The notes beneath the pieces are model-generated. The model searched no databases. It was not told where the DNA came from and was given only the letters and a program-made list of their open reading frames with translations. This document shows, in pieces, positions 32,852 to 41,225 of a stretch of DNA of 64,000 nt; the first letter of the stretch is position 1; each line of letters begins with the position of its first letter. The position numbers were made by a program, and so were the translations under genes. The stretch is from JAOZPE01 sp964601275 (GTDB lineage: Bacteria; Krumholzibacteriota; Krumholzibacteriia; JAJRXK01): positions 248,001 through 312,000 of the forward strand of contig CAZRMV010000002.1 of NCBI GenBank assembly GCA_964601275.1. Direction: 5' to 3'.

Positions 32852-33790
32852 ATGGGTCGAAGGCTGAGGGTCATCTCCGGGAGAGGCCATCCCGCTCTCG
32901 CCGAACGGATCTGTCAATACCTCGATGTCTCCCTGACCGGAGTCAACATCACCGACTTCAGTGACGGCGAGATCTCGGTGAAGATCGAGGAGAACGTCCG
33001 GGGAACCGACGTCTTCATCATCCAGCCGACCCTTCCCCCGGCGAAGAACCTGCTCGAGTTGTTGTTGCTCCTCGACGCGGTCCGCCGCTCGTCGGCCCAG
33101 AGGGTGACGGCGGTGATTCCCTACTTCGGATACGCGCGACAGGATCGCAAGGATCAACCCCGGGTTCCCATCGCCGCCAAGTTGATGGCGAATCTGATCA
33201 CCGAGGCCGGCGCCCAGAGGGTGCTCACCATGGATCTGCACGCGCCGCAGATCCAGGGGTTCTTCGACATCCCCCTCGACCACCTGTATGCCGCACCGGT
33301 GCTTCTCGATCATTTCCACGATCGCAAGGGAGAGGAGAATCTTGCGGTGGTGGCTCCCGATGTGGGCAGCATCAAGATGGCGCGGGCCTTCGCCAAGAGG
33401 CTCGGGTGTCCCCTGGCAATCATCGACAAGCGCCGGCCACGGCCCAATCACGCCGAGGTGATGAATTTCATCGGGGACGTCCAGGACAAGAACGTGGTGC
33501 TGTTCGACGACATGATCGACACCGCCGGCACCATGAGCGACGCGACCCGGGAGCTGGTGCAGCAGGGAGCGGTCAGCATCGACATCTGCGCCACCCACGC
33601 GCTCTTCTCCGGGCCGGCCCTCCAGCGGCTGAACGAGGCCCCGGTGCGGGAGGTCATTGTGACCAACACCATCCCCTTCGACCGCGGCGACCAATGTCCC
33701 AAGGTCCGGGTCTTGGATATCTCGCCGCTCTTGGCCGAGGCGATCAAGCGGATCCACCTGGAGCAGACGGTGTCGAGTCTCTTCGTCTAG
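32852..33790 (+). CDS. prs: Ribose-phosphate pyrophosphokinase
   Basis: A 312-residue PRPP synthase. The flexible loop and ATP site show YFGYARQDRKDQPR, the ribose-5-phosphate site VVLFDDMIDTAGTMSDA (the PRPP-binding motif) and the family signature TMDLHAPQIQGFFDIPLDHL. It makes PRPP for purine, pyrimidine, His and NAD pathways, and here perhaps also for the DPPR-type enzyme at 29604. Length and motifs are normal for the family. AGAAGGA lies about 10 bp before the ATG. Confidence 0.97.
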   Translation: MGRRLRVISGRGHPALAERICQYLDVSLTGVNITDFSDGEISVKIEENVRGTDVFIIQPTLPPAKNLLELLLLLDAVRRSSAQRVTAVIPYFGYARQDRKDQPRVPIAAKLMANLITEAGAQRVLTMDLHAPQIQGFFDIPLDHLYAAPVLLDHFHDRKGEENLAVVAPDVGSIKMARAFAKRLGCPLAIIDKRRPRPNHAEVMNFIGDVQDKNVVLFDDMIDTAGTMSDATRELVQQGAVSIDICATHALFSGPALQRLNEAPVREVIVTNTIPFDRGDQCPKVRVLDISPLLAEAIKRIHLEQTVSSLFV

Positions 33791-34079
33791 GAGAATAAAA
33801 GGCGCAAATCTGCGGTCTCTCCGGTTCCAGGCCGCGTCCTCGGGCCCGCGGGGCGGCAAAGGGGGCAGTTGCCCCTACCCATTTCCGCCAACTCTGACTA
33901 TACTGGTTCGCCTTGCCGCCCCCTGGTGGCAGGAGAGCGAAGATCCCCGGCTTCTCTGGGGCTGGGGTCTTTTTCCGCCGCCGGCCGCGGCGGGTTCCGA
34001 CTGGTACCACGACCGCCCCGTCAAGGGGCCGGTCCGCGCGGAGACCGGCTTCCGCGCGACCTGAAGGAGGATCGAGTCC

Positions 34080-34772
34080 ATGTCCGCCACGCAAACCTTG
34101 AGCGTGAAGATGCGCACCACCACCGGCAAAGGCGTCGCCCGCAAGCTGCGGGCGGAGGGCCGGGTTCCCGCCGTGCTCTACGGTCCGGGAAAGGAGCCTC
34201 TGAAGCTGTCCGTCGACGCTTCCCAGTTGCGCCACGCGCTCACCACCGAATACGGAAACCGCATCCTGCTCCAGCTCGCGATCGAGGGCGAGAAGAAGGA
34301 GCGGTACGCCATCCTCAAGGATCTCCAGCGTCATCCTCTACGTCATGATGTGCTCCACGCCGATCTGCTCGCGGTGGAGATGGACCGCCCGGTGGTGGTC
34401 CGGGTTCCCCTGCGCGCAGCTCCCGGAGTTCCCTTCGGGGTGAAGAACCAGGGTGGAGTCCTCGAGTGGATGCGCCGCGATGTCACCATCCGGGTCCTGC
34501 CGGACAAGATGCCGGCTTTCCTCACCGTCGATATCGAGCCCCTGGAACTGGGTCAATCCCTCACCGCCAAGGATGTGGTCGAAGGCCAGGACGTGGAACT
34601 GGCCATCGACGACGACACTCCCATCTGTCATGTCGTCGCCACGCGCATGAGTCTCGAGGTCACCGAGGCCGAGGGAGAAGAGGAAGGGGCCGAGGGCGAG
34701 GAAGCCGCCGCCGAGGGTGAATCGGGCGAGGCGGCCGAGAGCGCCGAGGGCGGCGAGAAGCCGCAGGGCTAG
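34080..34772 (+). CDS. rplY: Ribosomal protein L25 (Ctc/TL5 type)
   Basis: A 230-residue long-form L25 that binds 5S rRNA. The N-terminal half carries the L25 core (KGVARKLRAEGRVPAVLYGP, then LKDLQRHPLRHDVLHADLL), and the C-terminal half the TL5 beta domain (PFGVKNQGGVLEWM, TVDIEPLELGQSL). The last ~35 residues are an acidic, Glu/Gly/Ala-rich tail. RBS GAAGGAGG precedes the ATG. A -10-like TATACT lies in the 290-bp leader at about 33898. In Bacillus the homologue ctc is a stress protein in the same spoVG-prs-ctc-pth order. Confidence 0.95.
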   Translation: MSATQTLSVKMRTTTGKGVARKLRAEGRVPAVLYGPGKEPLKLSVDASQLRHALTTEYGNRILLQLAIEGEKKERYAILKDLQRHPLRHDVLHADLLAVEMDRPVVVRVPLRAAPGVPFGVKNQGGVLEWMRRDVTIRVLPDKMPAFLTVDIEPLELGQSLTAKDVVEGQDVELAIDDDTPICHVVATRMSLEVTEAEGEEEGAEGEEAAAEGESGEAAESAEGGEKPQG

Positions 34773-34775
34773 GCG

Positions 34776-35360
34776 ATGTCCGCCGGTGAGGGCGCCCCGC
34801 AGTGGCTGCTCTTCGGCCTGGGGAACCCGGGAGCCCGCTACGAGCGCACCCGGCACAACCTCGGGTGGCGCCTGGCCGACCTCTTGGCCCAGCGACATGG
34901 AGTGGCCTTTTCCGCCGGACGGGGAGAATACTTCATGGCGCGGTACCCACTGGACGGCCGCTCCATCCGCCTGATCAAGCCCACGACCTGGATGAACCTG
35001 AGTGGTCGCGCGGTACGCCAGTACCTGGCCATCGAACGGCCGGAGGACTACGAGATGGTGATCGCGATCGACGATGTCCACCTCCCCCTCGGGAGCTTAC
35101 GCTATCGCACCGGCGGAAGCGCGGGCGGCCACAACGGTCTGCGATCGGTCCTGGAGAGCCTGCGGACCGAGGAGGTGCCGCGGCTGAGGATGGGAGTGGG
35201 GCCGGGGCCGCAAGGCGCCGACCTCGCCGATTTCGTTCTGGAGGAGTTCGAGGCGGACGAGCAGGAGGCGGTCGACGCCATGTTGCTCAGAGCCGCCGAC
35301 GCGTTCGAGTTCCGGGTCACCCACGACCCGCAGGAGACCATGGCTCGATTCAATGGATGA
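34776..35360 (+). CDS. pth: Peptidyl-tRNA hydrolase
   Basis: Pth recycles peptidyl-tRNAs dropped by the ribosome. The 194-residue protein has Asn17 in GLGNPG and catalytic His27 in RTRHNLGW, plus KPTTWMNLSG and the substrate motif GSAGGHNGL. The catalytic Asp is in IAIDDVHLPLG. It starts 4 bp after the rplY stop. The last residues (DPQETMARFNG) fit the family end. Confidence 0.96.
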   Translation: MSAGEGAPQWLLFGLGNPGARYERTRHNLGWRLADLLAQRHGVAFSAGRGEYFMARYPLDGRSIRLIKPTTWMNLSGRAVRQYLAIERPEDYEMVIAIDDVHLPLGSLRYRTGGSAGGHNGLRSVLESLRTEEVPRLRMGVGPGPQGADLADFVLEEFEADEQEAVDAMLLRAADAFEFRVTHDPQETMARFNG

Positions 35361-35435
35361 GCCGGTGGTTTCCACCCATGAAGAGCCTCCGCAAGGGACG
35401 GGGGACGTCACCCAGCCGGGAGGATGACAAGCACA

Positions 35436-37505
35436 ATGGATAGAATGCTCGCCGCCGTCGCCATCACGGCCATCGCCGCGTTGGTCTTCGCCCTGGTGAA
35501 GTACGCCGCCATCATGCGGCGCGATACGGGAACCGACCTCATGCGGGAGATTTCCCAGCGCGTGCAGGACGGCGCCACCGCCTTCCTGAAGGCGGAGTAC
35601 CGTTGGCTGGTGGTCTTCGTGATCATCGTCTTCTGCGCGATCTTCTTCTCCTCGTCGGAGATGGGGCTCGGGCCCAAGACCGCCATCGCCTTTCTCTCCG
35701 GCGCCCTCGCGTCGGGCCTGGCCGGGTACTTCGGCATGCACACCGCGACCCGCTCGGCGGTGCGGGCCACCCAGGCCGCCCGCTCGAGCCTGTCGGATGC
35801 CCTGGGGGTGAGCTTTTCGTCGGGCGTGGTCATGGGTATGAGCGTGGTGGGCCTGGCGGTGCTGGGTCTGAGCATGTTCACCTACCTCTACTCCCGCTCG
35901 GCCGGGATCGATTCGAAGGTCCTCGAGCACGTGCTGGGCTTCAGCTTCGGAGCCTCCTCGATCGCGCTCTTCGCCCGCGTGGGCGGCGGGATCTTCACCA
36001 AGGCCGCCGATGTGGGCGCCGACCTGGTGGGCAAGATCGAGGCGGGCATTCCCGAGGACGACCCCCGCAACCCGGGTACCATCGCTGACAACGTGGGCGA
36101 CAACGTGGGCGACGTGGCCGGCATGGGCGCCGACCTCTTCGAGTCGTACGTGGGTTCGATCGTGGCCTCGATGACCCTCGGCGCGTTCCTCTTCAAGGGG
36201 AACGTGGCCATGGTCCTGTTGCCGCTCGTCACCGCCGGGGTGGGGATCATCGCCTCGATCCTCGGCACCTTCTTCGTGCGGGCCCGCAACGAGAAGGGTC
36301 TTCACGCGGCCCTCTTCCGCGGCCTCGTCTCCTCCACCGTGTTGGTGATCATCGCCCTGTGGTTCGTGGTGGGCCGCCTGTCGCTTCCCGAGACCGTGGT
36401 CGCCTGGAAGTTGTGGGGAGCCATCGTGGCCGGACTGCTGGTCGGGGTCTTCATCGGGAAGATCACCGAGTACTACACCAGCACCGAGACCGCTCCGGCC
36501 CGCAGGATCGCCCAGCAGAGCCAGACCGGCGCCGCCACCAACATCATCTCCGGCCTGGCGGTCGGGATGGAGAGCGTGGCCCTGCCCGTCCTCTTCATCT
36601 GCCTGGGGATCTTCGTCTCCTATTGGTTCTCCGGGGTCTACGGGGTGGCGCTCGCCGCGGTGGGGATGCTCTCGACCCTGGGTATCTCCCTCGGCATCGA
36701 CGCCTACGGGCCGGTGGCGGACAACGCCGGGGGACTCGCCGAGATGGCCGAACTTCCCGAGGAGGTGCGCGCCCGCACCGACGCCCTGGACGCGGTCGGC
36801 AACACCACCGCGGCCATCGGCAAGGGCTTCGCCATCGGATCGGCGGCATTGACCGCCCTCGCCTTGTTCAACGCCTTCTGCACCCGCGCGGGCGATCTCC
36901 TCGCCCGGGGAGGCAACGCCGGGATGCTCGCCAAGGACGGCACCCTGAACCTGAACATCAACACCACCGAGGTGATCATCGGGCTGTTGATCGGAGGCTT
37001 CCTGCCCTTCCTGTTCAGCGCCATGACCATGCGTGCGGTCGGCGAGGCGGCCAACAAACTGGTGGAGGAGATCCGCCGGCAGTTCCGCGAGATTCCCGGC
37101 ATCATGGAGGGAACCGGGAAGCCGGACGCGGCCCGCTGCGTGGAGATCGCGACCCAGGGCGCCCTTCGGCAGATGATCCTCCCCGGCCTGATGGCCATCG
37201 CCGCCCCGATCCTGGTGGGGTTCTGGAGCGTCCAGGCCCTGGGAGGGCTGTTGGCGGGGGCTCTGGTGAGCGGGGTGATGATGGCCATCTTCATGGCCAA
37301 CGCGGGCGGCGCCTGGGACAACGCCAAGAAATACATCGAGAGCGAAGGCGTCTTCGGAGGCAAGGGCAGCGACGCCCACAAGGCCGCGGTCGTGGGCGAC
37401 ACCGTCGGCGACCCGTTCAAGGACACCTCCGGACCTTCGCTGAACATCCTGATCAAGCTGATGACCGTGGTGGGGCTGGTGTTCCTGCCCTGGTTCATCG
37501 GTTGA
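35436..37505 (+). CDS. hppA: Membrane-bound ion-pumping pyrophosphatase, K+-dependent type
   Basis: A ~690-residue protein with about 16 membrane helices that couples PPi hydrolysis to H+ or Na+ export. PPi-site motifs: GGGIFTKAADVGADLVGKIE, DDPRNPGTIADNVGDNVGDV and GDTVGDPFKDTSGPSLNIL. The K+ determinant reads GNTTAAIGKG, with Ala at about residue 459 where K+-independent enzymes have Lys, so the K+-dependent subfamily is predicted. The ATG at 35424 directly abuts GGGAGG, so I prefer the ATG at 35436. Which ion it moves cannot be read with certainty. It lies between pth and the rpsF operon. Confidence 0.95.
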   Translation: MDRMLAAVAITAIAALVFALVKYAAIMRRDTGTDLMREISQRVQDGATAFLKAEYRWLVVFVIIVFCAIFFSSSEMGLGPKTAIAFLSGALASGLAGYFGMHTATRSAVRATQAARSSLSDALGVSFSSGVVMGMSVVGLAVLGLSMFTYLYSRSAGIDSKVLEHVLGFSFGASSIALFARVGGGIFTKAADVGADLVGKIEAGIPEDDPRNPGTIADNVGDNVGDVAGMGADLFESYVGSIVASMTLGAFLFKGNVAMVLLPLVTAGVGIIASILGTFFVRARNEKGLHAALFRGLVSSTVLVIIALWFVVGRLSLPETVVAWKLWGAIVAGLLVGVFIGKITEYYTSTETAPARRIAQQSQTGAATNIISGLAVGMESVALPVLFICLGIFVSYWFSGVYGVALAAVGMLSTLGISLGIDAYGPVADNAGGLAEMAELPEEVRARTDALDAVGNTTAAIGKGFAIGSAALTALALFNAFCTRAGDLLARGGNAGMLAKDGTLNLNINTTEVIIGLLIGGFLPFLFSAMTMRAVGEAANKLVEEIRRQFREIPGIMEGTGKPDAARCVEIATQGALRQMILPGLMAIAAPILVGFWSVQALGGLLAGALVSGVMMAIFMANAGGAWDNAKKYIESEGVFGGKGSDAHKAAVVGDTVGDPFKDTSGPSLNILIKLMTVVGLVFLPWFIG

Positions 37506-37514
37506 CCGATAGGG

Positions 37515-37546
37515 TGGGCCCCGCTTGCGCCGCGGTGTGGGGCCCA
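37515..37546 (+). terminator. GC hairpin after hppA, overlapping the rpsF promoter
   Basis: TGGGCCCC (37515-37522) pairs with GGGGCCCA (37539-37546) over a 16-base loop, then TTAGAATC. It can end the hppA transcript. The rpsF -35 lies in its loop and the -10 just after it. Confidence 0.5.
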
Positions 37547-37553
37547 TTAGAAT
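37525..37553 (+). promoter_or_regulatory. Candidate promoter for the rpsF-rpsR-rplI operon
   Basis: TTGCGC at 37525-37530, a 17-bp spacer and TAGAAT at 37548-37553 (5 of 6 matches). About 70 bp before the rpsF start. Confidence 0.6.
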
Positions 37554-37576
37554 CACCAGTTCGCGGCACCATCCCT

Positions 37577-37597
37577 GCCCGGTGGAGGTCACCGGGC
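37577..37597 (+). promoter_or_regulatory. Leader hairpin upstream of rpsF
   Basis: GCCCGGTG (37577-37584) pairs fully with CACCGGGC (37590-37597) around a GAGGT loop, 26 bp before the rpsF start. Such a leader is a candidate for S6:S18 autoregulation, known in other bacteria. Confidence 0.45.
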
Positions 37598-37623
37598 CGT
37601 GAAGACCGAAGGGAGAACAATCC

Positions 37624-37995
37624 GTGCAGAAGTATGAATGCATCGTCGTCTTGCGCTCGGGCCTGTCCGAGAGCGATTCGACCGCGATTCTCGATCGCTT
37701 CGAGTCGAGCGTGAAAGCGCACGGCGGAGAGATCACCCTGAAGGATCCGTGGGGCACCCGGAAGCTGGCCTACGAGATCGAGAAGCAGACCACCGGCGAC
37801 TACTACCTCTACCGCTTCACCGCGGACAACACCCTGGTGAAGGAAGCCGATCGGGACTTCCGTCTCGACGACAAGGTGTTGCGCCATCTCATCGTGATCG
37901 ATGAGGAGTGGGAAGAGCGCAACCGGGCCGCACTGGCCAAGCGCGCCGAACAGCGCCAGAAGGAGGAGGGAGGATCCAATGGCGACCAAGCCTAG
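37624..37995 (+). CDS. rpsF: Ribosomal protein S6
   Basis: A 123-residue S6 of the 30S subunit, which pairs with S18. The fold starts QKYECIVVLRSGLSES and includes GTRKLAYEIEKQTTGDYYLY and RLDDKVLRHLIVI. The C-terminal tail is Arg/Glu/Lys-rich. The GTG start has GGGAG 8 bp upstream. The rpsR start lies inside its last codons. Confidence 0.95.
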   Translation: MQKYECIVVLRSGLSESDSTAILDRFESSVKAHGGEITLKDPWGTRKLAYEIEKQTTGDYYLYRFTADNTLVKEADRDFRLDDKVLRHLIVIDEEWEERNRAALAKRAEQRQKEEGGSNGDQA

Positions 37996-38239
37996 GAAGA
38001 AGCGCCGCGAGCGGGAGCGTTATGGCCGCAAGAAGAAGTGCTACTTCACCGAGAACGGCTATACCTGCATCGACTACAAGGACATCGATCTGCTGAAGCG
38101 CTTCATCACCGAGCGCGGCAAGATCTCACCGCGCCGGAACACCGGCACCAGCGCGAAGTATCAGCGGATGCTGGCGATCGCCATCAAGCGGGCCCGGCAT
38201 CTGGCGCTGCTTCCCTTCGTACGCGAGTACTACCGATAG
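37979..38239 (+). CDS. rpsR: Ribosomal protein S18
   Basis: An 86-residue S18. The core YKDIDLLKRFITERGKISPR and RNTGTSAKYQRMLAIAIKRA is the family signature. I chose the ATG at 37979 because GGAGGGAGG lies just upstream and MATKPRKKRRERERYGRK is a normal basic start. It overlaps rpsF by 17 bp. No ssb gene lies between rpsF and rpsR, unlike many Firmicutes. Confidence 0.95.
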   Translation: MATKPRKKRRERERYGRKKKCYFTENGYTCIDYKDIDLLKRFITERGKISPRRNTGTSAKYQRMLAIAIKRARHLALLPFVREYYR

Positions 38240-38248
38240 GAGGCGGCG

Positions 38249-38689
38249 ATGGATGTCATTCTGTTGCATGATGTGCAGAAGCTGGGCCGGCGCGGCGAGA
38301 AGGTGAACGTGGCGCGCGGCTACGCGCGCAACTTCCTCTTCCCCCAGGGCCTGGCGGTGCACGCGGACCGCGCGCACGAAAAGGAACTGGAGGCCAAGTT
38401 GCGCCGCCTCGAGTTGAAGGACGAGCGGGGCAAGGAGGAGGCCGAGGCGTTGGCCAACGCCCTGAAGGATCTTTCGATCACCATCCTTGCCGCCGCGGGC
38501 GAGGAAAGCCTCTACGGCAGCGTGACCGTCTCGATGATCGCCAAGGCGCTCCAGGAGAAGGGCCACGCGGTGGAGGCGAGGATGATCCGGCTGGAAGAGC
38601 CCCTGAAGAAGCTGGGAACCTACAAGGTACCACTGAGCGTGCATCGCGACTTCGAGACCGAGATCGAAGTCGTGGTGCAGCGCACCTGA
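38249..38689 (+). CDS. rplI: Ribosomal protein L9
   Basis: A 146-residue L9 of the 50S subunit. The N-terminal rRNA-binding domain begins MDVILLHDVQKLGRRGEKVN and contains ARGYARNFLFPQGLA. A long connecting helix (residues ~40-75) and the C-terminal domain follow. AGGAGG lies 5 bp before the ATG. It ends 4 bp before the phosphohexomutase gene. Confidence 0.96.
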   Translation: MDVILLHDVQKLGRRGEKVNVARGYARNFLFPQGLAVHADRAHEKELEAKLRRLELKDERGKEEAEALANALKDLSITILAAAGEESLYGSVTVSMIAKALQEKGHAVEARMIRLEEPLKKLGTYKVPLSVHRDFETEIEVVVQRT

Positions 38690-38693
38690 TGCC

Positions 38694-40064
38694 ATGGAGA
38701 TTCCTGCTCACATCTTCCGTGAGTACGATATCCGGGGGGTGGTCGATGTCGATCTCACCCCCCAGGTGACCGAAGCATTGGGCCGCGGATTGGGCACCGC
38801 GTTCCTTCGGGACGGAGCCCGTCGGGTGGGGGTCGCGCGTGACGTGCGCCCCAGCGGCGAGGGGCTCTTCGAGAGCCTGCGCCGTGGACTCATGGCCGCC
38901 GGCTGCGAGGTCGTCGACTTCGGGCGCGCTCCCACCGGGGTCTTCTACCACGCGATCACGACCGGCGATGAAGAGGCCGGCATCTGCATCACCGGAAGCC
39001 ACAATCCGGTCGAGTTCAACGGCTTCAAGATCGTGCTCCACGGAGAGAGCTTCTTCGGCGACCGCATCCGCGAGCTCGTCGAGCTCATCCGCCGGGACGA
39101 TTTTCAGGCCGGCCGGGGCTCGTCGACCCGTCGAGAGATCATCGAACCCTACCTGGACGATGTGAGCTCGCGGGTGAAGCTGCAACGGAAGGTCCGTTTC
39201 GCCTACGACTCAGGAAATGGGGCCGCCTCGCTGGTGGCGTCCCGCCTCTTCGCGCGATTCGGGCTCGAGCCTCTCGCGCTCTACGACGAGCCCGACGGCA
39301 CCTTCCCCAACCATCATCCCGACCCCACCGTGCCGGAGAACCTGGTCGACCTGCAGCAGCTGGTGAAGGACAAGGGGCTCGAGCTGGGCGTGGCCTACGA
39401 TGGCGACGCCGATCGGATCGGGGTGATCGACGAGAAGGGTGAGGTCCTCTGGGGAGACCGGCTCCTGATCCTCTACGGCCGCGACCTGTTGAGCCGCCAT
39501 CCGGGCGCCGGGGTCATCTTCGACGTGAAGTGCAGTCAGACGGTCTTCGATTCGATCGAGGCCTCCGGCGGTGAGCCCATCCTCTGGAAGACCGGCCATT
39601 CCCTGATCAAGCGCAAGATGAAGGAAAGCGGTGCGCTGCTCGCGGGGGAGATGAGCGGTCATGTCTTCTTCGCGGAGAACTGGTACGGCTTCGACGACGC
39701 ACTCTACGCCACGATGCGCCTGCTCCAGATCGTCGCGGCCGACGAGACTCCCCTCAGCCGGCGCCTCGATGACGTGCCCCGGCTCATCGCCACCCCGGAG
39801 ATCCGGGTGGACTGCCCCGACGACGAGAAGTTCGAGGTGGTGGAGAGGGTGAAGGAACATTTCGCCGCCGATCACCAGATCAACGACATCGACGGGGTGC
39901 GGGTGCTCTTCGAGGATGGATGGGGGCTGGTCCGCGCCAGCAACACCCAACCCGCGCTGGTGGTACGGGTCGAAGCGCCGGACGAGGCCCGGATGGAGGA
40001 CTACCGGTCGCAGATCGAGACGGCCATCGAGCGCGCCCGGGCCCAGGTGCGGGAAACGAGGTGA
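38694..40064 (+). CDS. manB: Phosphomannomutase/phosphoglucomutase
   Basis: A 456-residue alpha-D-phosphohexomutase (AlgC/ManB type). The catalytic Ser102 is in TGSHNPVEFNGFKI, the metal loop DGDADR is at residues 236-241, the sugar-binding motif is GEMSGHVFF, and the phosphate-binding end is GWGLVRASNTQPALVVR. It interconverts mannose or glucose 6-phosphate and 1-phosphate. The next gene, manC, overlaps its stop, so the mannose-1-phosphate route to GDP-mannose is the likely main task. The substrate cannot be fixed from sequence alone. Confidence 0.92.
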   Translation: MEIPAHIFREYDIRGVVDVDLTPQVTEALGRGLGTAFLRDGARRVGVARDVRPSGEGLFESLRRGLMAAGCEVVDFGRAPTGVFYHAITTGDEEAGICITGSHNPVEFNGFKIVLHGESFFGDRIRELVELIRRDDFQAGRGSSTRREIIEPYLDDVSSRVKLQRKVRFAYDSGNGAASLVASRLFARFGLEPLALYDEPDGTFPNHHPDPTVPENLVDLQQLVKDKGLELGVAYDGDADRIGVIDEKGEVLWGDRLLILYGRDLLSRHPGAGVIFDVKCSQTVFDSIEASGGEPILWKTGHSLIKRKMKESGALLAGEMSGHVFFAENWYGFDDALYATMRLLQIVAADETPLSRRLDDVPRLIATPEIRVDCPDDEKFEVVERVKEHFAADHQINDIDGVRVLFEDGWGLVRASNTQPALVVRVEAPDEARMEDYRSQIETAIERARAQVRETR

Positions 40065-41182
40065 GCCGGCCGGTGGACGCGCACGCAGTGATCCTCGCCG
40101 GGGGGCGCGGAACCCGTTTCTGGCCGCTGTCGAGGGCCGATCGTCCCAAGCAGTTGCTCGATCTCACCGGAGAGGGCAGCCTTCTCGCCCTCACCCTCGA
40201 CCGCCTCGACCCGCTGATCCCACCCCGGCGGCAGTGGATCATCACGAATGAGTCGCTGGTCGACGCGGTGGCCGAGCACGCTCCGCGGGTTCCCCGCGAG
40301 CAGATCATCGGCGAACCCCTCGGGCGCAATACCGCGCCGGCCATCGGCCTGGCCGCACGGCTCATCGAAACCCGGGCCGGCGACCTTCCCTTCGCGGTGC
40401 TGCCCAGCGACCACATCATCACTCCCGCCGAATCGTTCCGGGAGGTCCTGGAATTCGCACTGGCCTTTGCCGGGGAACACCCCTGGCTGGTGACCCTGGG
40501 GATCCGCCCGACCCGGCCGGAGACCGGCTACGGCTATATCGAGACCGGCGAGCCCCTGAAGGCGTCGAAGGATGCTCCGCGGGCGGGGAACTCGGGGTCC
40601 GCTCCGCCGGTTCTCGAGGTGGAACGGTTCACCGAGAAGCCGGATCTTCCGACCGCGCGCGCTTACCTGGCGGGCGGGCGGCATCTGTGGAATTCGGGGA
40701 TGTTCGCCTGGAAGGCCTCGGTGGTCGCCGAGGGGCTTCGCCGGCACCTGCCCGCCACCATGGAAGCCCTGGAGCGGTGTGTGACGGAGGAGCCGGGAAC
40801 TGCGGCCTTCGCCGGGGCGTTGGAAAGGGCCTACCGGGAGAGCGAGTCGATCTCGGTGGACTACGCTCTCCTGGAGAAGGCGGAGAACGTGGCGGTCCTG
40901 CCGGTCGACTTCCGATGGAACGACGTGGGCTCGTGGCCCGCGATGCGGGATCTCTGGTCCCTCGATGAACAGGGCAATGCGGTCCGGGGCGAGGTGCTGG
41001 CCCTGGACAGCGCCGACTGCATCGTGCACGGTCCCGACCGGTTCACCGCCCTGCTCGGCGTGAACAACCTGGTGGTGGTCCAGACGGAGGATGCCACCCT
41101 GGTGTGCGATGCGGACCGGGCGCAGGACGTCAGGAAGATCCTCGAGGAACTATCCCGGCGGAACCGGCCGGATCTCCTCTGA
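40061..41182 (+). CDS. manC: Mannose-1-phosphate guanylyltransferase
   Basis: A 373-residue nucleotidyltransferase that makes GDP-mannose from GTP and mannose-1-phosphate. The signature LAGGRGTRFWPLSRADRPKQ is near the N-terminus, with EPLGRNTAPAIGLAA, FAVLPSDHIIT and FTEKPDLPTARAYL later, and FRWNDVGSW near the end. It is the short form: no phosphomannose isomerase domain follows. The GTG overlaps the mutase stop by 4 bp. With the mutase it may feed the GT4 enzymes at 27030 and 59388. Confidence 0.95.
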   Translation: MSRPVDAHAVILAGGRGTRFWPLSRADRPKQLLDLTGEGSLLALTLDRLDPLIPPRRQWIITNESLVDAVAEHAPRVPREQIIGEPLGRNTAPAIGLAARLIETRAGDLPFAVLPSDHIITPAESFREVLEFALAFAGEHPWLVTLGIRPTRPETGYGYIETGEPLKASKDAPRAGNSGSAPPVLEVERFTEKPDLPTARAYLAGGRHLWNSGMFAWKASVVAEGLRRHLPATMEALERCVTEEPGTAAFAGALERAYRESESISVDYALLEKAENVAVLPVDFRWNDVGSWPAMRDLWSLDEQGNAVRGEVLALDSADCIVHGPDRFTALLGVNNLVVVQTEDATLVCDADRAQDVRKILEELSRRNRPDLL

Positions 41183-41225
41183 TTCCGTGGGCGATTCCGC
41201 CCGACCACCCTTGGAGGACGCAACG

